The notes beneath the pieces are model-generated. The model made no database searches, was not told the DNA's origin, and was given only the letters and a program-made list of their open reading frames with translations. A stretch of 12,869 nt of DNA from Eubacterium sp. (GTDB taxonomy: Bacteria; Bacillota; Clostridia; Lachnospirales; Lachnospiraceae). The first letter of the stretch is position 1. Every line of letters begins with the position of its first letter. Below are positions 1 to 9,559 of the stretch, in pieces. The stretch spans positions 1 to 12,869 of the forward strand of contig JAJGAH010000022.1 of assembly GCA_020844525.1 (NCBI GenBank), in the 5' to 3' direction. Both the position numbers and the translations under genes were made by a program.

Positions 1-43
<43 letters not shown>

Positions 44-290
44 AGATTGATTCGTTCAGAATTAACACCAGGCTAATTCATCCCTTTTTACTGTTTTAAA
101 GGATCCGTAACCGATGTCTGTTTCTGCTTCTCATCTGCAGGACACTTCCGTGTCTGCCTCAGATCAGAAGAAACTTCCCATCGAATACTTGTCGATCGTT
201 CAAACAAAATATAAAACTTCATTTGAATTTTCGAGGATGTGTTTTACTGTTCAGTTGTCAATGTTCATTTGTGTCGTTCTTGGCGACAGC
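44..290 (-). ncRNA. rRNA operon leader (5' external transcribed spacer)
   Basis: This is the transcribed stretch between the rRNA promoter and the mature 16S end, about 245 nt. It has three visible elements. A hairpin at 272-288 (TGTCG, 7-nt loop, CGACA) lies at the extreme 5' end. A stretch at 247-266, read on the minus strand as TTGACAACTGAACAG, resembles the boxA-like antitermination sequences of Firmicute rRNA leaders. A longer imperfect hairpin at 133-164 has outer arms ATCTG/CAGAT, an inner ACAC/GTGT arm and, on the RNA strand, a GGAA tetraloop. The boxA assignment is by resemblance only. No credible reading frame is present. Confidence 0.6.
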
Positions 291-296
291 TTGTTT

Positions 297-325
297 AATA
301 TACCTCATGTTTTTCAATTTGTCAA
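297..325 (-). promoter_or_regulatory. rRNA operon promoter
   Basis: On the minus strand there is a perfect -35 TTGACA (320-325), exactly 17 bp of spacer, and a -10 TATATT (297-302, five of six matches). Transcription would start near 290 and run into the 16S gene. The -35 overlaps the edge of an AT-rich inverted repeat at 325-352. Confidence 0.8.
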
Positions 326-352
326 CAACTTTTTTATTTTTTAAAAAGTTGT
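325..352 (-). terminator. AT-rich inverted repeat downstream of tRNA-Ser; possible weak terminator
   Basis: ACAACTTTTT (325-334) can pair with AAAAAGTTGT (343-352) around an 8-nt loop. It lies just downstream of the tRNA, whose 3' end is directly followed by six T on its own strand. The hairpin has few G-C pairs and no T tract after it on the minus strand. Whether tRNA transcripts stop here or read into the rRNA operon cannot be decided from sequence. Confidence 0.3.
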
Positions 353-366
353 GAAAAATTAAAAAA

Positions 367-454
367 CGGAGAAGGAGGGATTTGAACCCTCGCGCCGGTT
401 TCCCGACCTACACCCTTAGCAGGGGCGCCTCTTCGGCCTCTTGAGTACTTCTCC
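367..454 (-). tRNA. tRNA-Ser (anticodon GCT)
   Basis: On the minus strand this folds as a class II tRNA. The acceptor stem is GGAGAAG/CTTCTCC with discriminator G (367). The anticodon loop is CTGCTAA with anticodon GCT, reading AGC/AGU serine codons. There is a long variable arm closed by G-C pairs, and a T loop of TTCAAAT in a GAGGG/CCCTC stem. The CCA end is not encoded: the discriminator is followed at once by TTTTTT, so a CCA-adding enzyme is needed. The gene has its own near-perfect promoter upstream and sits directly before the rRNA promoter. Confidence 0.96.
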
Positions 455-511
455 ATACCCTTGTCAAGAATGACCTTTACCTGTTCTTTACGGAAAATAA
501 GGTAAAAATTA

Positions 512-533
512 ATGCGTCATTTGCATGACGCAT
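512..533 (-). promoter_or_regulatory. 5'-terminal hairpin of the tRNA-Ser transcript
   Basis: A perfect 9-bp stem (ATGCGTCAT/ATGACGCAT) encloses a 4-nt loop that reads GCAA on the RNA strand, a GNRA-class tetraloop. The predicted transcription start is near 532, so the hairpin would form the very 5' end of the tRNA precursor. It could stabilise the precursor, or the same dyad could be a protein-binding site over the start point; sequence alone cannot tell. Confidence 0.6.
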
Positions 534-538
534 AGTAA

Positions 539-567
539 ATTATATAAAATTGATTTTTGTTTGTCAA
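539..567 (-). promoter_or_regulatory. tRNA-Ser promoter (full consensus)
   Basis: On the minus strand, TTGACA (562-567), a 17-bp spacer and TATAAT (539-544) form an exact match to the housekeeping sigma factor consensus. Transcription would start near 532 and give a leader of about 78 nt before the mature tRNA. That leader also holds a 7-bp inverted repeat (TTTACCT 476-482 with AGGTAAA 500-506). Confidence 0.85.
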
Positions 568-649
568 TGAGTTTTTTATAAAATGACAATTTTTTAGACT
601 CGTTTTTCATCTCATTTTTCATAACGAGTATCAAGGTATTCCAAAATGA

Positions 650-1195
650 CTATTTATTCCCAGATAAAGCCATATCATAGACATTATTTCCCCTTGCATC
701 AATTGCTACGATGACAGGAAAATCCTTTATGGTAAGCCTGCGTATTGCCTCTGTTCCAAGGTCCTCATATGCAATTACTTCAGAGGCAAGAATACGCTTG
801 GAAAGCAGCGCGCCGGCACCGCCTACTGCTGCAAAGTATACACAGCCATTTCTTACAATTGCATCTGTGACTTCCTGGGTACGGCGTCCCTTTCCGATCA
901 TACCACGTAAACCGAGATCCATCAGCTGCGGTGCATATTTGTCCATCCTGCCAGCTGTAGTCGGTCCAGCTGATCCAATTGGTCTTCCCTCTCTTGCCGG
1001 AGAAGGTCCCATATAATATATAACGCTTCCCCTGATATCAAACGGAAGCTTCTCCCCTGCATCCAGGGCTTCCTTCATTCTTTTATGAGCAGCGTCTCTG
1101 GCAGTATATACCGTTCCTGTCAGATATACATAATCCCCTGCATGCAGATTTTTTATATCTTCCTCACACATCGGTATATTTATATGCTTTTCCAT
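650..1195 (-). CDS. fumB: Fe-S fumarate hydratase (class I), beta subunit
   Basis: This 181-residue protein matches the C-terminal or beta part of class I iron-sulfur hydro-lyases, which interconvert fumarate and malate in the cytoplasm. The family hallmark G-P-T-T-A-G-R-M-D is at residues 77-85, followed by the I-G-K-G turn near 100-103 and a Gly/Ala-rich F-A-A-V-G-G-A-G-A-L stretch (121-130). The length is normal for a separate beta subunit. It works with the alpha subunit encoded just upstream, which carries the cluster-binding cysteines. The ATG is preceded by a GAAGGGA ribosome-binding site about 10 nt away. The 145-bp gap to the alpha gene is wide for partners of one enzyme and holds a tandem repeat. 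The L-tartrate dehydratase beta subunit is homologous and cannot be fully excluded. Confidence 0.9.
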   Translation of the reverse strand: MEKHINIPMCEEDIKNLHAGDYVYLTGTVYTARDAAHKRMKEALDAGEKLPFDIRGSVIYYMGPSPAREGRPIGSAGPTTAGRMDKYAPQLMDLGLRGMIGKGRRTQEVTDAIVRNGCVYFAAVGGAGALLSKRILASEVIAYEDLGTEAIRRLTIKDFPVIVAIDARGNNVYDMALSGNK

Positions 1196-1219
1196 GCACC
1201 CAGATCCCTTCTTTAAAAT

Positions 1220-1275
1220 TTTTTAATATCATGATGTATGTATCAAATTTTTAATATCATGATATATGTATCAAA
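1220..1275. repeat. 28-bp direct repeat, two abutting copies
   Basis: Copy one is 1220-1247 and copy two 1248-1275, head to tail with no spacer. They differ at one base (G at 1236, A at 1264). Each holds a dyad core: copy two has the 12-bp palindrome ATATCATGATAT (1254-1265), and copy one the shorter ATCATGAT. The pair lies in the gap between the two fumarase genes, upstream of the beta-subunit ribosome-binding site. I see no good -35/-10 pair in the gap. The function is unknown. Confidence 0.85.
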
Positions 1276-1340
1276 AGGTAAGCGGTAAAGAAATTGTCAA
1301 TCTTTTGACCCCCCAACATCATATCATATCAATCTATACG

Positions 1341-2183
1341 TTAAATGAATCTTACAGCATGCCTGTTTACATGGCAGCACATATTGACAGCTACCGGGAG
1401 GCCTGCAATATGCGTAGGATACGTATTGATATTGACAGCAAGAGCTGTAACTTTTCCCCCAAGGCCTCCGGGCCCGATTCCCAGCTGATTAATTCTCTCC
1501 AGCAGTTCCTCTTCCATCTTCTTTACATAAGGAATCTCAGAGTGTTCCCCTGCAGGTCTAGTGAGTGCCTGTTTTGCCATAAGCGCTGCTTTTTCAAATG
1601 TTCCCCCTATGCCAACGCCGACAAATACAGGAGGACATGCATTCGGGCCGGCATCCTTTACCGCCTGAATGACAGCATCCTTTACGCCCTCTTCACCCTG
1701 TGCCGGCTTCAGCATAAAGATTCTGCTCATGTTTTCACTGCCAAAACCTTTTGTTGTAACCGTCAGCTTAACCTGATCTCCCGGAACAATATTGTAATAG
1801 ATGACCGCAGGTGTATTATCCTTTGTATTCTCTCTCTCCAGTGGATCCCTTACGACAGATTTTCTCAGATAACCCTCTGTATAGCCCTGACGCACGCCTT
1901 CATTGATTGCATCCTCCAGATTACCACCTGTAAAATGCACATCCTGCCCGATATCCAGAAAAACAACTGCCATTCCGGTATCCTGACAGATCGGAATCTG
2001 ATCCTGTTTTGCAATCCGCAGGTTTTCCTGCAGCTGCTGCAGAATCTGCTTTCCAAGAGGAGATTCTTCTTTTTCTGTGGACTCCATCATGCACTTTTCC
2101 ATATCTTCAGACAGTGCATAATTTACAGAAATGCACATATCCTTTACGGCCTCAGTCACTTTGCAGACATCCAGGTTTCTCAT
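1341..2183 (-). CDS. fumA: Fe-S fumarate hydratase (class I), alpha subunit
   Basis: This 280-residue protein is the N-terminal or alpha part of a class I fumarase, holding a [4Fe-4S] cluster for reversible hydration of fumarate to L-malate. Likely cluster ligands are Cys66 in P-I-C-Q-D-T-G, Cys183 in G-P-N-A-C-P-P, and one of the adjacent Cys269/Cys270 in N-M-C-C-H-V-N-R-H-A near the C-terminus. The G-V-G-I-G-G-T-F-E-K-A loop is at 189-199. Length is normal and the C-terminal motif is complete, so the gene is not truncated. The start codon lies 2 bp beyond the gyrA stop, and its GAAGGA ribosome-binding site is inside the gyrA end, so the two are probably co-transcribed and translationally coupled. 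L-tartrate dehydratase alpha is the main alternative. Confidence 0.9.
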   Translation of the reverse strand: MRNLDVCKVTEAVKDMCISVNYALSEDMEKCMMESTEKEESPLGKQILQQLQENLRIAKQDQIPICQDTGMAVVFLDIGQDVHFTGGNLEDAINEGVRQGYTEGYLRKSVVRDPLERENTKDNTPAVIYYNIVPGDQVKLTVTTKGFGSENMSRIFMLKPAQGEEGVKDAVIQAVKDAGPNACPPVFVGVGIGGTFEKAALMAKQALTRPAGEHSEIPYVKKMEEELLERINQLGIGPGGLGGKVTALAVNINTYPTHIAGLPVAVNMCCHVNRHAVRFI

Positions 2184-2185
2184 GA

Positions 2186-4654
2186 TTATTCCTTCACCTC
2201 TTCTGTTTCGTCATCCTCTTCCGGCTGGACAACCTTTGCAATACTTGCCACAGAGTCCATGACATTCATCAGCTTGACGCCTGTTGCACTCCGGCCCAGG
2301 ACGGAAATTCCATTGACTGGTGTTCTGATCACAATACCTCCCTTTGTGATCAGCATGATCTCATCTTCACTATTGACAGCCTTCATGCCTACCAGTTTGC
2401 CTGTATTTTCCTTCAGGTGAATCGCGCGAATGCCGATGCCTCCCCTGCTTTGTACACGGAAATCATCAAACAGAGTTCTCTTCCCGATCCCGTTCTCTGT
2501 AGCGAAGAGAAGAAACTCTCCCTGCTGACGGATCTGCATGGCGACAACCTCATCTTCATCTCTGAGTGTAATTCCCTTTACGCCCATGGATGCTCTGCCG
2601 GTCGGGCGCACATCTTCTTCATTGAACCGTATTGCCATGCCATTTGCTGTTGCAAGTATGACATCCTGTGTTCCATCTGTGTATTTCACTTCAATCAGAT
2701 CATCCCCGTCATTCAAAGTAATGGCAGCAAGACCAGTTTTTCTCATATTGCGGAAAGCCGGTACCGGTGTCTTCTTGACAATGCCCTTCTTTGTCGCCAT
2801 AAAGATATACTGATCTTCATGAAATTCAGAGATCGGGATGACTGCCGTGATCTTTTCACCCGGTAGCAGCTGAAGCAGATTTATGATGGCTGTTCCTCTT
2901 GCAGTCCTGCCCGCTTCCGGAATCTCATAAGCCTTCAGCGTATAGGCACGTCCCATATTGGTAAAGAACATCAGAAAATCATGCGACATCGTCATGAACA
3001 GGTCTTCGATATAATCGTTATCAAGGGTCTGCATACCCTTGATTCCCTTTCCACCGCGGTTCTGACTGTGGAAGTTATCCGGAGACATTCTCTTGATATA
3101 TCCGAGTCTGGACATGGTAATGACCGTATTTTCCTGCGGAATCAGATCCTCTGCTGATATGTCATAGATATCATGCCCAATCCTTGTACGTCTGTCATCT
3201 CCGTACTTTTCCGCTATTTCATGAATCTCTGTACGGATAACACCCAGCAGAAGTTTTCTGTCCGCGAGTATTTTCTTGTACTCGATAATTTTTTTCTGAA
3301 GGTCATCAAATTCTGCCTGAAGTTTGTCCCGTTCCAGACCGGTAAGGGTACGCAGACGCATATCCACGATTGCCTGTGCCTGCGGATCTGTAAATCCGAA
3401 TTTTTCAACCAGATTTGCCTTCGCCTCTGCGGTATTGGCTGATGCCCGGATTGTATGAATTACTTCGTCAATGATATCAAGTGCCTTTAACAGGCCTTCC
3501 AGAATATGTGCTCTCTCCTGGGCCTTGTTCAGATCATATTTTGTTCTTCTTGTGACAACCTCTTCCTGATGCTGCAGATAGTACTTCAGCATATCGAGCA
3601 GATTAAGAATCTTGGGCTGATTGTCGACAAGTGCCAGCATAATTACACCAAATGTATCCTGCAGCTGCGTATGCTTATACAGCTGATTCAGAATGACATT
3701 TGCATTCGCATCACGTCTGATATCAATGACCATCCGCATGCCCTCACGATTGGAATGATCGTTGATTGCAGTAATTCCATCGATTTTCTTGTCACGAACC
3801 AGCTCTGCTATCTTCTCGATCAGCCGCGCCTTATTCACCATGTAAGGGAGTTCTGTGACAATGATCTGGCTTTTTCCATTGGGAAGGGTTTCAATATTCG
3901 TAATTGCACGTACACGAATTTTGCCGCGACCGGTACGATAGGCATCTTCAATGCCGCGGACACCGAGAATTTCAGCACCTGTTGGAAAATCAGGTCCCTT
4001 GATGATCTGCATGACCTCCTCAAGAGAGGTCTCTCTGTCCTCCTCAACCTGATTGTCTATGATTTTTTCAACTGCACTCACAACCTCCCGAAGGTTATGG
4101 GTCGGGATATTTGTTGCCATACCGACCGCAATACCGGACGCACCATTTACCAGAAGGTTCGGAATTCTGGCCGGAAGTACAACAGGCTCTTTTTCTGTAT
4201 CATCAAAGTTCGGCACAAAGTCCACGGTATCCTTGCCCATATCACGGACCATTTCCATGGAAATTCTGCTCAGCCGTGCCTCGGTATATCGCATGGCAGC
4301 TGCTCCATCTCCATCGACTGAGCCAAAATTGCCGTGCCCGTCTACAAGGGGATAACGCATATTCCAGTCCTGGGCCATCGTGACAAGGGCACCATAGATT
4401 GAAGAATCTCCATGTGGATGATATTTACCCATTGTATCACCGACAATACGCGCACATTTTCTGTGTGGCTTGTCGGGTCCATTATTTAATTCGATCATGG
4501 AGTAGAGAATCCTTCGCTGCACCGGTTTCAGACCGTCACGGACATCCGGAAGTGCCCGTGATGCGATGACACTCATCGCGTAATCGATGTAGGAATCTTC
4601 CATTTTCTTCTTGAGATCTACTTCCTCAATTCGATCGAAGACTTTATCATCCAT
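2186..4654 (-). CDS. gyrA: DNA gyrase subunit A
   Basis: This 822-residue protein is the breakage-reunion subunit of gyrase, which introduces negative supercoils with GyrB. The catalytic tyrosine is Tyr123 in A-A-M-R-Y-T-E-A-R. The quinolone region [10 protein letters not shown] occupies residues 79-88: the serine matching E. coli Ser83 is kept (Ser84), but the residue matching Asp87 is Gly88. The C-terminal domain carries the GyrA box Q-N-R-G-G-K-G, which separates gyrase from topoisomerase IV, and the protein ends in an acidic tail. The ribosome-binding site AGAAAGG (4664-4670) precedes the ATG. It lies 110 bp after gyrB and 2 bp before the fumarase alpha gene. Confidence 0.98.
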   Translation of the reverse strand: MDDKVFDRIEEVDLKKKMEDSYIDYAMSVIASRALPDVRDGLKPVQRRILYSMIELNNGPDKPHRKCARIVGDTMGKYHPHGDSSIYGALVTMAQDWNMRYPLVDGHGNFGSVDGDGAAAMRYTEARLSRISMEMVRDMGKDTVDFVPNFDDTEKEPVVLPARIPNLLVNGASGIAVGMATNIPTHNLREVVSAVEKIIDNQVEEDRETSLEEVMQIIKGPDFPTGAEILGVRGIEDAYRTGRGKIRVRAITNIETLPNGKSQIIVTELPYMVNKARLIEKIAELVRDKKIDGITAINDHSNREGMRMVIDIRRDANANVILNQLYKHTQLQDTFGVIMLALVDNQPKILNLLDMLKYYLQHQEEVVTRRTKYDLNKAQERAHILEGLLKALDIIDEVIHTIRASANTAEAKANLVEKFGFTDPQAQAIVDMRLRTLTGLERDKLQAEFDDLQKKIIEYKKILADRKLLLGVIRTEIHEIAEKYGDDRRTRIGHDIYDISAEDLIPQENTVITMSRLGYIKRMSPDNFHSQNRGGKGIKGMQTLDNDYIEDLFMTMSHDFLMFFTNMGRAYTLKAYEIPEAGRTARGTAIINLLQLLPGEKITAVIPISEFHEDQYIFMATKKGIVKKTPVPAFRNMRKTGLAAITLNDGDDLIEVKYTDGTQDVILATANGMAIRFNEEDVRPTGRASMGVKGITLRDEDEVVAMQIRQQGEFLLFATENGIGKRTLFDDFRVQSRGGIGIRAIHLKENTGKLVGMKAVNSEDEIMLITKGGIVIRTPVNGISVLGRSATGVKLMNVMDSVASIAKVVQPEEDDETEEVKE

Positions 4655-4728
4655 TTTTACATGCCTTTCTTTCTTACTGCTTCACAATTGCTGCCAATCC
4701 TTCATTCTGCCTGATGGATCCATTGATC

Positions 4729-4756
4729 AAAAAAAAGCTATTCTGACATCATCAGA
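4729..4756 (-). terminator. Weak terminator or attenuator-like element between gyrB and gyrA
   Basis: On the minus strand a 5-bp hairpin (TCTGA/TCAGA, 4742-4756, 5-nt loop) is followed after five bases by a run of eight T (4729-4736). The stem is short and set back from the T run, so termination would be partial at most. It could lower gyrA expression relative to gyrB, or mean nothing. Confidence 0.3.
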
Positions 4757-4764
4757 TATCATTA

Positions 4765-7790
<3,026 letters not shown>

Positions 7791-7803
7791 GCTGCTTCGT
7801 ATC

Positions 7804-8019
7804 TTACGATTTTGCCGTTACTCGGACATCTCTGCCGTTATAGGAAAAAACATCTCCCGCATAGAGCTTTCTGCCTCTGCGGGTATCTGTTTCCCCATTT
7901 ACCTTCACTTCGCCATTCTGAATCGCAAACTTGGCGTCCACGCCTTCCTCAACAAGACCGGCAAGCTTCATTGCCTGTCCAAGCTTAATAAACTCATCTT
8001 TGATTGTAATGGATTCCAT
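7804..8019 (-). CDS. yaaA: S4-domain RNA-binding protein YaaA (RlbA)
   Basis: This 71-residue protein consists almost wholly of one S4 RNA-binding domain. The N-terminal half gives the helices (F-I-K-L-G-Q-A-M-K-L-A-G). The second half gives the loop and strand G-E-V-K-V-N-G-E-T-D-T-R-R-G-R-K-L and a hydrophobic G-D-V-F end. In Bacillus the homologue between dnaN and recF has been linked to large ribosomal subunit assembly; that role is carried over by family and position. The start is an ATG with an AAGGGA ribosome-binding site, 11 bp after the dnaN stop. It is the typical small linker gene of this operon. Confidence 0.93.
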   Translation of the reverse strand: MESITIKDEFIKLGQAMKLAGLVEEGVDAKFAIQNGEVKVNGETDTRRGRKLYAGDVFSYNGRDVRVTAKS

Positions 8020-8030
8020 TTTTTTCCCTT

Positions 8031-9143
8031 TTATCGATTATTGACATTGATGTTAACAGGAAGAATCAGATAAATATAAGACTCCTGATCATCCTTGATG
8101 AAGCAGGGTGCCTTTGCATTGACAAAGTAAATGGAAATATTTTCATCATCGATGACGCGTAGCGCATCCAGGAGAAACTTGGGATTGAAACCGATGACAA
8201 TATCCTTTCCTGTTTTTTCTACATCAATCTCTTCATCCATCGAACCGATGGATGAATCAATCTGCAGCTTCATCTGACCGTCTTCCACATCAATGATGAC
8301 AGGCATTTTATCGCTCTCACGCACCAGAAGTGTCGCACGGTCAATACAGTTCATGAATTCCTGTCTGTTGATCGTGATTTTTGTCTCATAATCGCTTGAG
8401 AGCATCTGATCAATTCTGAAATATTCGCCGTCAATCAGTCGTGAGAGAACAATCGTCTGATCAAACTCAAACAGCATATAGTTCTCCGCGAAATAAATAT
8501 TGACCATATCGTCCATTTCACCGGAGAGAATCTTGCTGATTTCATTTAAGGTCTTTCCGGGAACAACAGCTTTCAGATCCGGGCAGCTTCCGGAGAGCTC
8601 AAGATTACGGATTGCAATTCTGTGTCCATCCAGCGATACGACCTTCAGCTTATTGTTTCGGATTTCGAAGAGCTCACCTGTCATCAGCTTATTGTTTTCA
8701 TTGACAGCGATAGAGAAAATTGTCTGACGAATGATTTCCTTCAGCGAAAACTGGGAAATGGAAATAAAATCATTTCTCTCAAAAGCCGGAAGATATGCAA
8801 AATCATCACCGGATTTTCCCGGAATGCTGAATCTGGATTTTTCACAGGTAATGGTAGCCACATCATTTTCATTTGTCTCAATCGTAACCCTGCTGTTTGG
8901 AAGCTTGCGGATAATATCTGAGAAAATCTTTGCATCCAGAGCGATTTTTCCCTTTTCCTCAATTTCACCCTTCACGATTGTTTCAATACCCAGCTCCATA
9001 TCATTTGATGTGAATTTGATCTGGTTAAAGGAGGCTTCGATCATGATGCACTGTAAAATAGGCATCGTTGTCTTGGCAGGAACAGCTTTCATAACAATAT
9101 TTACACTGTCTGCGAGATCTGCCTGATTAAAGATAAGCTTCAT
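8031..9143 (-). CDS. dnaN: DNA polymerase III beta subunit (sliding clamp)
   Basis: This 370-residue protein is the ring clamp that tethers replicative polymerase to DNA. The N-terminus (M-K-L-I-F-N-Q-A-D-L, then T-M-P-I-L-Q near residue 33) and the S-N-D-M-E-L-G-I strand are typical of domain 1. The C-terminus (Y-I-Y-L-I-L-P-V) corresponds to the strand beside the partner-binding pocket. A longer frame could begin at a TTG at 9162-9164, but that codon abuts the ribosome-binding site AAAGGAG. The ATG at 9141-9143 is the better start, with about 11 nt from AAGGAG and the family-typical M-K-L. It is separated from dnaA by a 416-bp gap containing origin elements. Confidence 0.97.
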   Translation of the reverse strand: MKLIFNQADLADSVNIVMKAVPAKTTMPILQCIMIEASFNQIKFTSNDMELGIETIVKGEIEEKGKIALDAKIFSDIIRKLPNSRVTIETNENDVATITCEKSRFSIPGKSGDDFAYLPAFERNDFISISQFSLKEIIRQTIFSIAVNENNKLMTGELFEIRNNKLKVVSLDGHRIAIRNLELSGSCPDLKAVVPGKTLNEISKILSGEMDDMVNIYFAENYMLFEFDQTIVLSRLIDGEYFRIDQMLSSDYETKITINRQEFMNCIDRATLLVRESDKMPVIIDVEDGQMKLQIDSSIGSMDEEIDVEKTGKDIVIGFNPKFLLDALRVIDDENISIYFVNAKAPCFIKDDQESYIYLILPVNINVNNR

Positions 9144-9218
9144 AGCCTGTATAACTCCTTTCAATATACCTGTTTATGAAACTGTGCTGTTCCATTTCTA
9201 TTTCACACTGCCCTGTGG

Positions 9219-9247
9219 TGGATCGACAAAAATTTAAAATGGATCGA
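9219..9247. repeat. Direct repeat TGGATCGA, two copies 21 bp apart
   Basis: TGGATCGA occurs at 9219-9226 and 9240-9247, a start-to-start distance of 21 bp, about two helical turns, with A/T-rich sequence between. It lies in the dnaN leader about 75 bp before the dnaN start codon. It could be a tandem protein-binding site; no known motif is recognised. Confidence 0.5.
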
Positions 9248-9262
9248 AAATGGCATTTTTGA

Positions 9263-9430
9263 CTGACATTCCGAATGGCCGGAAATGGAGCTCAAGAGAT
9301 ATAGATCATAAAAAAATCCGTAGACTTCGTCTTAGTGCATGTGGAAATGTCAAAAACTCCTTTTCAGCGCACAATGACGCGAAAAAAAGACATGCATAAC
9401 AATGTCAGTTCCATGAAAAATCAATGTCAG
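9263..9430. repeat. Recurrent AATGTCAG motif between dnaA and dnaN
   Basis: AATGTCAG is found at 9401-9408 and 9423-9430 on the plus strand and inverted at 9263-9270. A shorter AATGTCA lies at 9346-9352. The set fills the part of the dnaA-dnaN gap without DnaA boxes. One copy forms part of the hairpin described at 9382-9406. The function is unknown. Confidence 0.55.
9382..9406 (-). terminator. Candidate dnaA terminator
   Basis: On the minus strand GACAT (9402-9406) pairs with ATGTC (9389-9393) around an 8-nt loop and is followed directly by seven T (9382-9388). The stem is short, so termination may be partial and some transcription could continue into dnaN. It is about 155 bp downstream of the dnaA stop. 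Confidence 0.35.
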
Positions 9431-9448
9431 AAAAATGTAAATAGAAAT

Positions 9449-9503
9449 TCATCAACATACATCCACATTGTTTTTATCCACAAAGTCTATAGATTGTGGA
9501 TAA
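9449..9503. other. oriC, dnaA-dnaN part: DnaA-box cluster
   Basis: Two perfect DnaA boxes face each other: TTATCCACA at 9474-9482 (plus) and the same sequence on the minus strand at 9495-9503, 12 bp apart. Two weaker matches precede them on the plus strand, TCATCAACA (9449-9457) and ACATCCACA (9459-9467). Toward dnaA lies a short GC patch (CCCGG) and then an alternating AT tract around 9516-9529 that may melt. In Bacillus the unwinding element is also in the dnaA-dnaN gap. The box calls come from direct reading; the unwinding call is inferred. Confidence 0.85.
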
Positions 9504-9559
9504 TAGAAACCCGGATACAATATATATAGAAGAAACACGTTTTGTCTGTCGCTGTTTTC

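Noticed and set aside
114..344. 76-codon plus-strand open frame near the left edge
   Set aside because: It lies antisense within the rRNA leader and runs over the rRNA promoter. It has no ribosome-binding site.
598..629. Inverted repeat ACTCGTT/AACGAGT after the fumarase beta gene, considered as its terminator
   Set aside because: The loop is 18 nt and no T tract follows on either strand, so it lacks the form of an intrinsic terminator. No other convincing terminator was found there.
1220..1275. CRISPR array
   Set aside because: There are only two repeat units and they abut with no spacer between them, so this is a tandem duplication and not a CRISPR.
1272..1300. Promoter in the fumA-fumB gap starting from TTGACA at 1295-1300 (minus strand)
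   Set aside because: No acceptable -10 hexamer lies at 16 to 18 bp spacing.
1266..2420. 384-codon open frame on the plus strand opposite the fumarase alpha gene
   Set aside because: It is antisense to a clear fumarase gene, its translation is Cys/His/Ile-rich with no recognisable fold, and it has no ribosome-binding site of note. It is a shadow frame.
3506..4321. 271-codon plus-strand open frame inside gyrA
   Set aside because: It is fully antisense to conserved gyrA coding sequence, including the active-site half. Its composition looks like reverse-frame translation.
9144..9164. Upstream TTG start for dnaN adding seven residues
   Set aside because: That TTG abuts the AAAGGAG ribosome-binding site that serves the ATG at 9141-9143, and the extra residues do not match the family N-terminus.
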